Source of the DNA: Porticoccus sp.
GTDB taxonomy: Bacteria; Pseudomonadota; Gammaproteobacteria; Pseudomonadales; Porticoccaceae
Length of the DNA stretch: 13,928 nucleotides
Assembly: GCA_023263825.1 (NCBI GenBank)
Contig: JALQUJ010000024.1
Coordinates: 1 to 13,928, forward strand
Direction: 5' to 3'
The notes under the pieces are model-generated. The model saw only the letters and a list, made by a program, of their open reading frames with translations. It had not been told where the DNA came from and ran no database searches. The translations under genes were made by a program, and so were the position numbers. Within the stretch, counting starts at the first letter, position 1. Every line of letters starts with the position of its first letter. Of the stretch, positions 6,763-13,928 are shown one piece after another.

Positions 6763-7794
6763 ATGAGTTTTTCTCAATCACTAGAAAAGGCGTGGTATAA
6801 GAAAGTTAGCTGGGCTTTACTATTATTGCCGCTATCCTGGGTTTTTCGTTGTATCGCCTATTTACGAAAGGCTTATATTAAATACTGTGTGGCTAACCCA
6901 AAGCTGAATGTCCCTGTTATTGTCGTGGGCAATATCAGTGTTGGTGGTACAGGCAAAACACCATTGTTAACTACCCTGATTCAATGGCTTCAACAGCAGG
7001 GATACAGGCCCGGTGTTGTAAGTCGTGGTTATGGTGGCTGTGGTCATGGTGAAAGGGCCTCTCAATATCCCTATTTTGTATCAACAGAATCCTCTGCTGG
7101 AGAGGCGGGAGACGAACCATTGTTGTTATCAAAATACTGTCCTGTCATGGTCGACCCAGATCGCTACCGGGCAGCAAAGTCATTACTTGAGCAGACTGAT
7201 TGTGACTTGATATTAAGTGACGATGGTCTCCAACATTATCGTTTACCAAGAGATATAGAGATTGTGTTAGTGGATGCTCTGCGGTCATTTGGTAATGGCC
7301 AGTGCCTACCAGCAGGCCCATTGCGTGAGCCAGTCAGTCGCTTGATGGATGTAGACTTTGTGATATCCAATGTATCCAGCACCGATAATTCACTTAAAGC
7401 AAGTCATAAGCTATCTATTGTCCCAACTCTACTGAGACACTTGTCGTCAGGTGGTGTTATTTATGTGACCACTGGTATTACTAAGCAAAATGATTGGAAG
7501 GCTGGCTACAAAGTCCATGCAGTTGCAGGTATTGGCAATCCTCAACGATTTGTACAATCCCTGGAGCAAGTGGGTTTTGAAGTGGAACTCCACGCTTGGC
7601 CTGATCATCATGGTTTTAATGGTAACGAATTTATCTTTGAAGATGATCTACCCGTGATCATTACTGCAAAAGACGCTGTAAAATGTACAGAGCTGAAAAA
7701 TGACAATATCTGGGTACTTGAAGTGAGTGCCCAGCCAGATGAGTCATTTCTTGATGAGCTTGGAAAAAAGCTTATGGAATATAGATCTGGCTAA
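6763..7794 (+). CDS. lpxK: Tetraacyldisaccharide 4'-kinase LpxK
   Basis: LpxK phosphorylates the 4' position of the lipid A disaccharide at the cytoplasmic face of the inner membrane. The 343-residue length fits the family. An N-terminal hydrophobic/amphipathic segment (about residues 16-33) is followed by the P-loop GNISVGGTGKT at 56-66 with K65, then SRGYGG, AGDEPLLL, and the conserved DDGLQH at 153-158. The sequence LVDALRSFGNGQCLPAGPLREP contains family-typical GNG and PAGPLREP motifs. ATG 6763 begins 17 bases after the msbA stop, as in the conserved msbA-lpxK pair. The ribosome-binding site is weak, so translation may be partly coupled to msbA. Confidence 0.95.
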   Translation: MSFSQSLEKAWYKKVSWALLLLPLSWVFRCIAYLRKAYIKYCVANPKLNVPVIVVGNISVGGTGKTPLLTTLIQWLQQQGYRPGVVSRGYGGCGHGERASQYPYFVSTESSAGEAGDEPLLLSKYCPVMVDPDRYRAAKSLLEQTDCDLILSDDGLQHYRLPRDIEIVLVDALRSFGNGQCLPAGPLREPVSRLMDVDFVISNVSSTDNSLKASHKLSIVPTLLRHLSSGGVIYVTTGITKQNDWKAGYKVHAVAGIGNPQRFVQSLEQVGFEVELHAWPDHHGFNGNEFIFEDDLPVIITAKDAVKCTELKNDNIWVLEVSAQPDESFLDELGKKLMEYRSG

Positions 7795-7824
7795 TATAGC
7801 CCCGATTGAGGTTGTTACAAAATT

Positions 7825-8592
7825 ATGGATTTTACTGTCGTTATTCCCGCCCGTTTTGCTTCTACACGGTTACCGGGTAAACCTTTAAAAGATATCGCTG
7901 GTATATCCATGATCCAACGAGTTTACCAGCAAGCTCAAAAGAGTCAGGCGACCCAGGTGATTGTTGCTACTGATGACCAACGTGTTTTTGATGAAGTGAA
8001 AGGGTTTGGAGGTGAGGTGTGTATGACCTCAGTAGACCACCAATCCGGTACTGATCGATTACAGGAAGTTTCAGAGTATTATGGTTTTTCCAAAGATCAT
8101 ATCGTGGTGAATGTGCAGGGTGATGAACCTTTGATACCACCTGAAGTGATCGATCAGGTGGCAGAAAATTTAGCCCAGCATTCACAAGCGGGTATTTCAA
8201 CATTGTGTGAACCCATAGAAACTGATGAGGATTTTAGTAATCCCAATATTGTAAAAGTGGTGACAGATAGCATTGGGATGGCGCTATATTTTAGTCGTGC
8301 GCCTATTCCCTGGCCTAGGGATTATGTAAAGCAGGATCAGGTTGCCGCGATGTATGAAATCTTAAATCCCATGAGACATATTGGTATTTATGGTTATCGG
8401 GTTGCCATGCTCAACGCTTTTATTCATTGGCCTATGGCACCCATTGAAGCGCTGGAGTGCCTGGAGCAACTTCGTTTTATGTGGAACGGTGAACGCATTC
8501 ATGTGGCTGAGGCTAAAACGATGGTACCCGGTGGTGTGGATACAGAAGAGGATTTACTAAGAGTGATAAGTCTGGTGAGGGGAGAACAGTAA
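7825..8592 (+). CDS. kdsB: 3-deoxy-manno-octulosonate cytidylyltransferase (CMP-Kdo synthetase)
   Basis: KdsB activates Kdo with CTP to CMP-Kdo, the donor for the inner LPS core, in the cytoplasm. The 255-residue product has the nucleotidyltransferase start VVIPARFASTRLPGKPL (residues 5-21), VATDD, the metal/nucleotide motif VNVQGDEPLI and the Kdo-specific YFSRAPIPWPRD and HIGIYGYR motifs, and ends with PGGVDTEEDL. Length is close to E. coli KdsB (248). ATG 7825 is 30 bases after lpxK. In many relatives a small Trm112-like gene (ycaR) lies between lpxK and kdsB; there is no room for it here. Confidence 0.96.
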   Translation: MDFTVVIPARFASTRLPGKPLKDIAGISMIQRVYQQAQKSQATQVIVATDDQRVFDEVKGFGGEVCMTSVDHQSGTDRLQEVSEYYGFSKDHIVVNVQGDEPLIPPEVIDQVAENLAQHSQAGISTLCEPIETDEDFSNPNIVKVVTDSIGMALYFSRAPIPWPRDYVKQDQVAAMYEILNPMRHIGIYGYRVAMLNAFIHWPMAPIEALECLEQLRFMWNGERIHVAEAKTMVPGGVDTEEDLLRVISLVRGEQ

Positions 8593-8594
8593 AC

Positions 8595-9068
8595 GTGCCA
8601 GTGAAGATTTTATTTGTATGCCTTGGCAATATTTGTCGTTCACCCACGGCCCATGGCATTTTTGAGAAAATGATTGCTGATGCCGGCTTACAAGAGTTGA
8701 TTATGGTCGATTCCGCAGGGACCGGCGATTGGCATATTGGTAAATCCCCCGATCCAAGGGCCAGAGAAGCAGCATTGTCTCGAAATCACGACCTCTCTCG
8801 TTTAGTTGCACGTCAAGTAAGACCTGAGGATTTCCTAGAGTTTGATTATATTTTGGCCATGGATAAGCAAAATTTGTGGGATCTTAAGGCGATGGCTCTT
8901 CCAGAGTTTAGTGGCCGCCTTGAATTATTTTTAGAATACGGCTCCAGTGATTTAGAAGAAGTACCTGATCCATATTCCGGTGGTAGGGAAGGCTTTGAGC
9001 AGGTATTAGATCTGGTTGAAGATGCAGCACAAGGGTTGCTAGTTCACCTCCGTGAACAACTCTCCTGA
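8595..9068 (+). CDS. Low-molecular-weight protein tyrosine phosphatase
   Basis: The 157-residue product has the LMW-PTP signature at its start: FVCLGNICRSP, giving the P-loop nucleophile C9 and arginine R15 of C-X5-R. The general acid is D125 in the conserved DPYSGG motif. Such enzymes dephosphorylate tyrosine-phosphorylated proteins; in bacteria many act with exopolysaccharide tyrosine kinases, but no kinase gene is in the window. GTG at 8595 is two bases after the kdsB stop and the stop codon overlaps the murB start, so it lies inside the LPS/murein operon. The same placement between kdsB and murB occurs in Pseudomonas. The substrate is unknown. Confidence 0.93.
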   Translation: MPVKILFVCLGNICRSPTAHGIFEKMIADAGLQELIMVDSAGTGDWHIGKSPDPRAREAALSRNHDLSRLVARQVRPEDFLEFDYILAMDKQNLWDLKAMALPEFSGRLELFLEYGSSDLEEVPDPYSGGREGFEQVLDLVEDAAQGLLVHLREQLS

Positions 9069-10093
9069 TGCTCAGCGTTCAACAGCAGGTGCCACTGCTC
9101 AAATATAATACGCTGGCATTGCCCTCTACAGCTGAATATTTCTGCAAGGTTTCCTCTGAAAGTGAATTACAAGAAGCCCTGGCCTGGGCCAGGCAAAAAC
9201 AGTTACCCATTACCTTATTAGGCGGTGGCAGCAACGTAGTATTAGCCAGTGATCTAGCAGGCCTGGTAATCTATATTGCCATTTCTGGTATAGAACTGAT
9301 TTCAGAGCCCAATCAAGCCGAAAAACTTATCAGAGTTGGTGCAGGAGAAGATTGGCATCAGCTGGTGCTCTATACCCTTCAACAAGGTTGGTATGGATTG
9401 GAAAATTTATCTTTAATTCCCGGTCTTGCTGGTGCAGCGCCCATACAAAATATTGGCGCCTATGGCGTTGAGTTGAGTGATCGTTTCCATTCTCTTGAAA
9501 CGATTGAGTTGTCTAGTGGTCAATCAATTACCATGACATTAGAAGATTGCGAGTTTGGCTATCGGGACAGCTTTTTTAAAGGGGCCGGTCGCGACCAATA
9601 TGTGATTACCACCGTAAACCTGAAACTTTCCGCTAAGGTAAATTTGTGCTTGGAATACCCAGCGTTACAACAGTATTTAAAGGCGAAAACACTGGCTGAG
9701 GTAACTCCCCAACAAGTGTCAGATGCTGTTTGTGCTATTCGTCGTTCCAAATTGCCCGATCCCACAGAAATTCCCAATGCAGGCAGCTTTTTTAAAAACC
9801 CGGTAATCAGTTCTGAACAGGTAGAAACACTGAAGCAAAAGTATCCCGGTCTCGTGAGTTACGAACAGGCCGATGGCCGTAAAAAACTAGCGGCTGGTTG
9901 GTTGGTTGAACAAGCGGGTTGGAAAGGAATAACAAGTTCTGGTGTCGGGGTGCATGACCACCAAGCACTGGTTCTAGTGAACTACCATGGGACGGGAAAG
10001 GACTTATTATCCCTTGCCGGTGATATTCAGGCCTCGGTACTTGATAAGTTTGGGGTTTCGTTAGAAATTGAACCCCGAGTGTATTGTAAATAG
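9068..10093 (+). CDS. murB: UDP-N-acetylenolpyruvoylglucosamine reductase MurB (type I)
   Basis: MurB reduces enolpyruvyl-UDP-GlcNAc to UDP-MurNAc with FAD and NADPH, the second committed step of peptidoglycan precursor synthesis. The 341 residues match the E. coli-type (type I) enzyme. FAD-binding motifs LLGGGSNVVL and LIPGLAGAAPIQNIGAYG are present, followed by substrate-binding R166 in GYRDSFFK, the proton-donor serine S240 in NAGSFFKNP, and catalytic E335 in the terminal IEPRV. ATG 9068 shares its A with the TGA of the phosphatase gene, giving translational coupling. In Pseudomonas rne follows near here; in this window the next gene is the GacA-type regulator. Confidence 0.96.
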   Translation: MLSVQQQVPLLKYNTLALPSTAEYFCKVSSESELQEALAWARQKQLPITLLGGGSNVVLASDLAGLVIYIAISGIELISEPNQAEKLIRVGAGEDWHQLVLYTLQQGWYGLENLSLIPGLAGAAPIQNIGAYGVELSDRFHSLETIELSSGQSITMTLEDCEFGYRDSFFKGAGRDQYVITTVNLKLSAKVNLCLEYPALQQYLKAKTLAEVTPQQVSDAVCAIRRSKLPDPTEIPNAGSFFKNPVISSEQVETLKQKYPGLVSYEQADGRKKLAAGWLVEQAGWKGITSSGVGVHDHQALVLVNYHGTGKDLLSLAGDIQASVLDKFGVSLEIEPRVYCK

Positions 10094-10181
10094 CTAAGCG
10101 GAGTAACCGGTGATAGGCTAGGGCAAATAAAGTCAAATAGCAGCCATTCTTTGGCATGAACGTTAATTTGTCTGAAACGTT

Positions 10182-10188
10182 AGGAAAG
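10182..10188 (+). promoter_or_regulatory. Ribosome-binding site choosing ATG 10198 for the response regulator
   Basis: AGGAAAG at 10182-10188 lies nine bases before ATG 10198. The earlier in-frame ATG at 10156 has no such site and would add 14 residues not expected ahead of a receiver domain. The site therefore favours the shorter protein. Confidence 0.6.
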
Positions 10189-10197
10189 ATTGCAACA

Positions 10198-10863
10198 ATG
10201 AGCGTACGACAACAGCTCAAAACCGTAGTGGTCGTAGATGATCATGACTTGATACGGGTCGGAATTTGCCGGTTATTAACTGATGTGCCAGATATTACTC
10301 TAGTTGGGCAGGCCAGTAGTGGAGAAGAAGCCATTTCTCTGGTTAAGGACCTATCGCCTGATATTGTCTTTATGGATATTCGTATGCCTGGCATTGGTGG
10401 GCTAGAAGCTACTCATAGAATACTTGCCAGACAGCCAGAAACTAAAGTCATTGTCGTTAGTGCATTTAATGATAAAATTTATCCTGCAACACTGTTAAAA
10501 GCTGGAGCTTACGGTTGCATCAATAAAAATGCTGATACAGAAGAAATTGAAACAGCTGTTGAGACCATTTTAGCAGGCAAGATCTACGTCAGTCCTCAGC
10601 TAGCACAAATGTTGGTCGTCAGTGGCATGACCAATAATGAAAAATCGCCACTTTCAGATTTATCTCAACGTGAATTACAAATTGCCGAGCTAATCACCAG
10701 TGGAAAGCGAGCTAATGATGTAGCGGAAATACTGAATATTAGCCCCAAGACAATTAACACCTATAAATACAGAATTTATGAAAAGCTGAGCGTCACTAAT
10801 GATTTAGAACTTACACTCGCTGCAGTAAAATATGGCCTGGTTGATCCTTCAGAAATTATTTAG
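10198..10863 (+). CDS. gacA: GacA/UvrY-family two-component response regulator
   Basis: From ATG 10198 the product has 221 residues, close to GacA (214) and UvrY (218). The receiver domain shows the acidic pair D14-D15, phospho-acceptor D60 in VFMDIRMPG, and the conserved lysine in GCINKNAD. A LuxR-type helix-turn-helix follows (LSQRELQIAELI, then ISPKTINTYKYRIYEKL). In relatives the membrane sensor GacS/BarA phosphorylates it, and it activates small RNAs that titrate the CsrA/RsmA translational repressor, controlling secondary metabolism, motility and carbon use. The partner kinase is not in the window. Location directly before uvrC is the classic gacA/uvrY-uvrC arrangement and strengthens the call over other LuxR-type regulators. 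In-frame ATG 10156 is a possible but less likely start. Confidence 0.93.
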   Translation: MSVRQQLKTVVVVDDHDLIRVGICRLLTDVPDITLVGQASSGEEAISLVKDLSPDIVFMDIRMPGIGGLEATHRILARQPETKVIVVSAFNDKIYPATLLKAGAYGCINKNADTEEIETAVETILAGKIYVSPQLAQMLVVSGMTNNEKSPLSDLSQRELQIAELITSGKRANDVAEILNISPKTINTYKYRIYEKLSVTNDLELTLAAVKYGLVDPSEII

Positions 10864-10918
10864 TTTATTTTCAAAATATTCGTGCAAACAGCACATAGTG
10901 ATTCTTGTGTAGAATGAC

Positions 10919-12832
10919 ATGATGTTGTTTGATCATAAAACCTTCCTAAAACAGCTCACACAGAGACCAGGCATTTATCAAATGTTTGGTGAGAATGGTG
11001 ATGTGCTTTATGTCGGTAAAGCTAAAAACCTGCGGAAACGTGTTTCCAGTTATTTTCGGAGAACAGGTTTAGCACCAAAAACCCAGGCATTGGTCCGACG
11101 TATTGCCAATATCGATGTCACCGTGACTCAAACAGAAATTGAAGCACTGTTGCTCGAACAAAATCTGATAAAACAGAATCGCCCTCCCTTTAACATTCTG
11201 TTGCGGGATGACAAATCATACCCCTATATATTTCTATCAGATCGGGATCAATATCCTCAGTTATCATTCCACCGGGGTAGCAAACGTCGAAAGGGGAGTT
11301 ATTACGGTCCGTTTCCCAGTGTCAGTGCGGTACGTGAGAGCATGGGGTTTTTGCAAAAAATATTTAGGGTTCGGCAATGTGAGGACAGCTTTTTTAAAAA
11401 TCGCTCCAGACCATGTTTACAGTATCAGATTGATCGTTGCACTGGTCCCTGCGTGGATTTGATTACGCCGGATGATTATCAGCGGGATGTCCGTCATACC
11501 CAGATGTTTCTCGAAGGTAAAAGTGACAAATTAATTCGGGAATTAGAGGGGGATATGGATCAAGCTTCACAGCAGTTGGCTTTTGAAAGAGCCGGTGTGA
11601 TTAGGGATCAAATATCAGCGCTTCGTAAAATTCAGGCAGAACAGATTGTTGAATCAGGAAGCGGTAACATAGATGTGTTGGCAGCTTACCAAGAAGGCGA
11701 TCAGGGGTGTGTCCATGTACTTTATATTCGACATGGGCGGATTCTTGGCAGCCGTAGTTTTTATCCGAAGGTCCCACTAGCAACCTCTGCTGCAGAGATT
11801 CTTGCTAACTTTGTTCCCCAATATTATTTACGCGATGGCGCTCGGGGCGATTTCCCGAGAGAAATTATTCTCAATGAAAAAATCGAAGAAAGTGAATTAT
11901 TGGAGGATGCGATTTCCAAGTTGGCAGGCCATAGGATAAACCTCAAATATCGAGGCCGGAGTACACGAAGACAATGGATAGAGCTGGCTGAAAACACGGC
12001 ACGACAAAACCTCAACAATCGTATTGCCTCCAAGCAAAATACCCTGCAACGTTTTGAATCATTGCAAGCTTTACTTAAATTAGAAGAATTGCCAGAGCGA
12101 TTGGAATGCTTTGATATTAGCCATAGTAGTGGAGAAGCAACGGTGGCTTCCTGCGTGGTTTTTGATACCAATGGTCCACTTAAGTCCGATTATCGCAGGC
12201 TAAATATAAAAGGCATCACAGCAGGGGACGACTATGCAGCCATGGAGCAAGCGCTAACAAGGCGTTACACTCGATTGCAAAAAGGTGAGGGGAAATTGCC
12301 CGATGTGCTCCTAATTGATGGAGGTAAAGGACAGCTAGGGCGTGCCATCAGCGTATTGGCTGAACTGGGTGTTGTTGGGGTTCATGTAGTTGGCGTGGCT
12401 AAGGGGAAAACCCGTAAAGCTGGGTTTGAAACTCTTTTATTGTCTAACTCGAATTCAAAGCCATTCTCGGTTCCGTCAGCTTCAAACCTTCAGTCTCAAA
12501 CCAGTGACAATCAATACCCCGAAGCGGATGAAAATAGATACAAGGAGTTGCCGGTAGACACAGAATCGCCAGCACTTCTTTTGATTCAAAATATCAGGGA
12601 CGAAGCCCATCGATTTGCCATAACCGGGCACCGCCAACGTAGAGACAAAAAACGCCGGTTATCCACCTTGGAAGGCATAGCAGGTGTTGGCCCAAAACGT
12701 CGAAGAGAATTATTGCGCTTTTTTGGGGGGGCGAAAGAAGTGGAACGGGCCAGCATCGCAGAATTGATGCGTGTCCCAGGTATTAACAAGAAAGTTGCGG
12801 AAGCTATTTACAGTAGGCTTCACAATGAGTAA
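10919..12832 (+). CDS. uvrC: Excinuclease ABC subunit C (UvrC)
   Basis: UvrC makes the two incisions flanking a lesion in nucleotide excision repair after UvrB loading. The 637 residues show, in order, the GIY-YIG nuclease domain (PGIYQMF, VLYVGKAKNLRKRV) for the 3' cut, four cysteines between about residues 159 and 179 (a likely Fe-S site), the UVR helix pair that binds UvrB (around FERAGVIRDQI), the RNase H-like nuclease with D399, D438, D467 and H564 for the 5' cut, and a C-terminal double helix-hairpin-helix (EGIAGVGPKRRREL; VPGINKKVAEAI). The spacing from D467 to H564 is about 25 residues longer than in E. coli, because of a polar Ser/Asn/Gln-rich linker near residues 509-545. ATG 10919 and ATG 10922 are adjacent alternatives. 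The gene is 55 bases after gacA. Confidence 0.97.
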   Translation: MMLFDHKTFLKQLTQRPGIYQMFGENGDVLYVGKAKNLRKRVSSYFRRTGLAPKTQALVRRIANIDVTVTQTEIEALLLEQNLIKQNRPPFNILLRDDKSYPYIFLSDRDQYPQLSFHRGSKRRKGSYYGPFPSVSAVRESMGFLQKIFRVRQCEDSFFKNRSRPCLQYQIDRCTGPCVDLITPDDYQRDVRHTQMFLEGKSDKLIRELEGDMDQASQQLAFERAGVIRDQISALRKIQAEQIVESGSGNIDVLAAYQEGDQGCVHVLYIRHGRILGSRSFYPKVPLATSAAEILANFVPQYYLRDGARGDFPREIILNEKIEESELLEDAISKLAGHRINLKYRGRSTRRQWIELAENTARQNLNNRIASKQNTLQRFESLQALLKLEELPERLECFDISHSSGEATVASCVVFDTNGPLKSDYRRLNIKGITAGDDYAAMEQALTRRYTRLQKGEGKLPDVLLIDGGKGQLGRAISVLAELGVVGVHVVGVAKGKTRKAGFETLLLSNSNSKPFSVPSASNLQSQTSDNQYPEADENRYKELPVDTESPALLLIQNIRDEAHRFAITGHRQRRDKKRRLSTLEGIAGVGPKRRRELLRFFGGAKEVERASIAELMRVPGINKKVAEAIYSRLHNE

Positions 12833-12926
12833 GTTGGTAACAGTTTGTTGAATTTCTTAATAGTAGGGCCTAGTAATAGGACTTTCTGTTAGGACGATAT
12901 CGTAGAACTCAGCAGTAGAAAAAATC

Positions 12927-13538
12927 ATGTGGAACTTTCCTAATATATTGACGCTCCTTAGAATTGCGCTGATACCTATTTTTATTGCAATTTTTTATCT
13001 TCCCTGGGAGTGGCGTTATGTTGCCAGTGCCTCTATTTTTGGTGTTGCCGCTGCAACAGATTGGCTAGATGGCTATCTAGCCAGAAAACTGAATCAGTTT
13101 ACTCCCTTTGGGGCCTTTTTAGATCCGGTAGCCGATAAGCTCATCGTTGCAGCAGCACTGGTTTTGCTGCTACAAGCACATGCCACTGTTATCTTTGCAC
13201 TGCCGGCTCTAGTGATCATTAGCCGAGAAATCGTTATTTCAGCACTGCGTGAGTGGATGGCAGAACTGGGTAAGCGTACCAGTGTGGCCGTTTCCTACAT
13301 CGGAAAGGTAAAGACAGCCCTTCAAATGATAGCGATCACAGTATTACTGGCTGTAGACCCAGTTGCCCATCCAGTATGGGATCAGGTAGGTGTTGGCTTA
13401 CTCTATATCGCAGCCATTTTGACGTTGTGGTCAATGGTGGTGTACCTAAAAGCAGCATGGCCTGAATTATCTAAAGTACCAGATAACGACCCTGAAACTG
13501 ACCAGGAAAAGCTGAATCAAAGGGTTAACCCGGACTGA
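12927..13538 (+). CDS. pgsA: CDP-diacylglycerol--glycerol-3-phosphate 3-phosphatidyltransferase
   Basis: PgsA makes phosphatidylglycerophosphate from CDP-diacylglycerol and glycerol-3-phosphate, the committed step to phosphatidylglycerol and cardiolipin, in the inner membrane. The 203-residue product opens with NIPT-like NFPNILTLLRI and carries the full CDP-alcohol phosphotransferase signature: D45, D48-G49, A52-R53, G62, D66 and D70. Several membrane helices follow (for example around residues 85-105, 134-150 and 156-175). ATG 12927 is preceded only by a weak A-rich ribosome-binding region. The uvrC-pgsA-tRNA order is conserved in gammaproteobacteria. The 94-base gap after uvrC has no further gene. 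Confidence 0.95.
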   Translation: MWNFPNILTLLRIALIPIFIAIFYLPWEWRYVASASIFGVAAATDWLDGYLARKLNQFTPFGAFLDPVADKLIVAAALVLLLQAHATVIFALPALVIISREIVISALREWMAELGKRTSVAVSYIGKVKTALQMIAITVLLAVDPVAHPVWDQVGVGLLYIAAILTLWSMVVYLKAAWPELSKVPDNDPETDQEKLNQRVNPD

Positions 13539-13668
13539 ATGGGCCGTTACGGTAACGAGTTTCTTGATTTTCCTAATTTAACCTAATGTTTAAGGAAATT
13601 TTATCCAAGAATACGGGGTTTCTGACTATTTTTTGAAATTCCTGTCGGGTACAATCCTGCCTCCAAAA

Positions 13669-13742
<74 letters not shown>

Positions 13743-13754
13743 TCTTTAAAGTAA

Positions 13755-13774
13755 CCTGCTGCAAGCAAAGCAGG
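13755..13774 (+). other. Small hairpin between the two tRNAs (possible processing structure)
   Basis: CCTGCT at 13755-13760 pairs with AGCAGG at 13769-13774 around an 8-base loop. No T-run follows, so it is not a terminator. It lies in the 45-base spacer between tRNA-Cys and tRNA-Leu, and may guide processing of a joint precursor. Confidence 0.45.
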
Positions 13775-13787
13775 AGCTGAACCCAAT

Positions 13788-13874
13788 GCCCGGGTGGTGG
13801 AATTGGTAGACACAGGAGACTTAAAATCTCCAGACCTCACGGTCGTGCGGGTTCAAGTCCCGCTCCGGGCACCA
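13788..13874 (+). tRNA. tRNA-Leu (anticodon UAA)
   Basis: The 87-base class II tRNA has acceptor stem GCCCGGG (13788-13794) pairing with TCCGGGC (13864-13870, one G-U pair), discriminator A and encoded CCA at 13872-13874. The anticodon stem GGAGA/TCTCC closes loop CTTAAAA with TAA at 13822-13824. A long variable arm and the T arm GCGGG/CCCGC follow. It corresponds in context to E. coli leuZ and is probably cotranscribed with tRNA-Cys. Confidence 0.97.
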
Positions 13875-13928
13875 TTTGTCGCCTGCAGCGAAGGAGGTGG
13901 AATCGTCGCACCTCGAGCGCGGCGTCCG
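13875..13928. other. GC-rich stretch after tRNA-Leu, origin unclear
   Basis: The last 54 bases contain 36 G or C (about two thirds), clearly more than the AT-leaning sequence before the tRNAs. A 6-bp inverted repeat, GAGGTG (13894-13899) and CACCTC (13909-13914), with a 9-base loop lies within it, without a T-run. No gene can be called in so short a stretch. It may be the start of foreign DNA next to a tRNA 3' end, or an assembly-edge artefact. Confidence 0.4.

Noticed and set aside
9807..10220. A 137-codon minus-strand ORF across the end of murB
   Set aside because: It is antisense to the conserved murB C-terminus, including catalytic E335, and spans the gap to gacA. There is no start signal or family resemblance.
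13633..13655. TTGAAA (13633-13638) and TACAAT (13650-13655) as the tRNA-operon promoter
   Set aside because: The spacing is only 11 bases, too short for a sigma-70 promoter. TACAAT may still be a -10 element but no suitable -35 was found at 16-18 bases.

Overview
The window looks like an ordinary chromosomal segment of a free-living-type gammaproteobacterium. The nearest layouts I know are those of the Pseudomonas/Cellvibrio/Oceanospirillum group: an LPS gene block msbA-lpxK-kdsB-(phosphatase)-murB, the gacA(uvrY)-uvrC-pgsA-tRNA block, and yccA next to tusE. Base composition is moderately AT-leaning throughout, except for the last ~50 bases, which are clearly GC-rich.

Left part (1-1540, + strand): the extreme end of a gene entering from the left, then a YjbQ-family gene, then a two-helix membrane-protein gene (925-1477) that is broken by two apparent single-base losses. 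A hairpin at 1508-1537 separates it from the convergent minus-strand genes.

Middle left (1570-4342, - strand): from right to left, a patatin-like phospholipase, yccA (Bax-inhibitor-1 family), tusE (sulfur relay) and phhB (pterin carbinolamine dehydratase). yccA and tusE are 8 bases apart and are probably cotranscribed.

Middle right (4547-10093, + strand): a compact cell-envelope block. It opens with a 104-codon ORF that looks like an internally deleted comEC. It continues with msbA (lipid A flippase), lpxK (lipid A 4'-kinase), kdsB (CMP-Kdo synthetase), a low-molecular-weight tyrosine phosphatase and murB (peptidoglycan precursor synthesis). Gaps are short or overlapping, so this is probably one operon serving LPS core/lipid A and murein supply. 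exbB/exbD and the Trm112-like ycaR, often found in this block, are absent here.

Right part (10198-13874, + strand): the GacA/UvrY response regulator, uvrC (excinuclease subunit C, with an extra linker), pgsA (phosphatidylglycerophosphate synthase), then tRNA-Cys(GCA) and tRNA-Leu(UAA). The tRNA-Gly that often precedes this tRNA pair is not present. The final 54 bases after tRNA-Leu change sharply in composition.

I found no CRISPR array, insertion sequence, toxin-antitoxin pair, defence system or biosynthetic cluster. The items most worth checking are the twice-frameshifted membrane-protein gene, the comEC remnant, the pattern of missing neighbours in otherwise conserved blocks, and the composition jump at the right edge.
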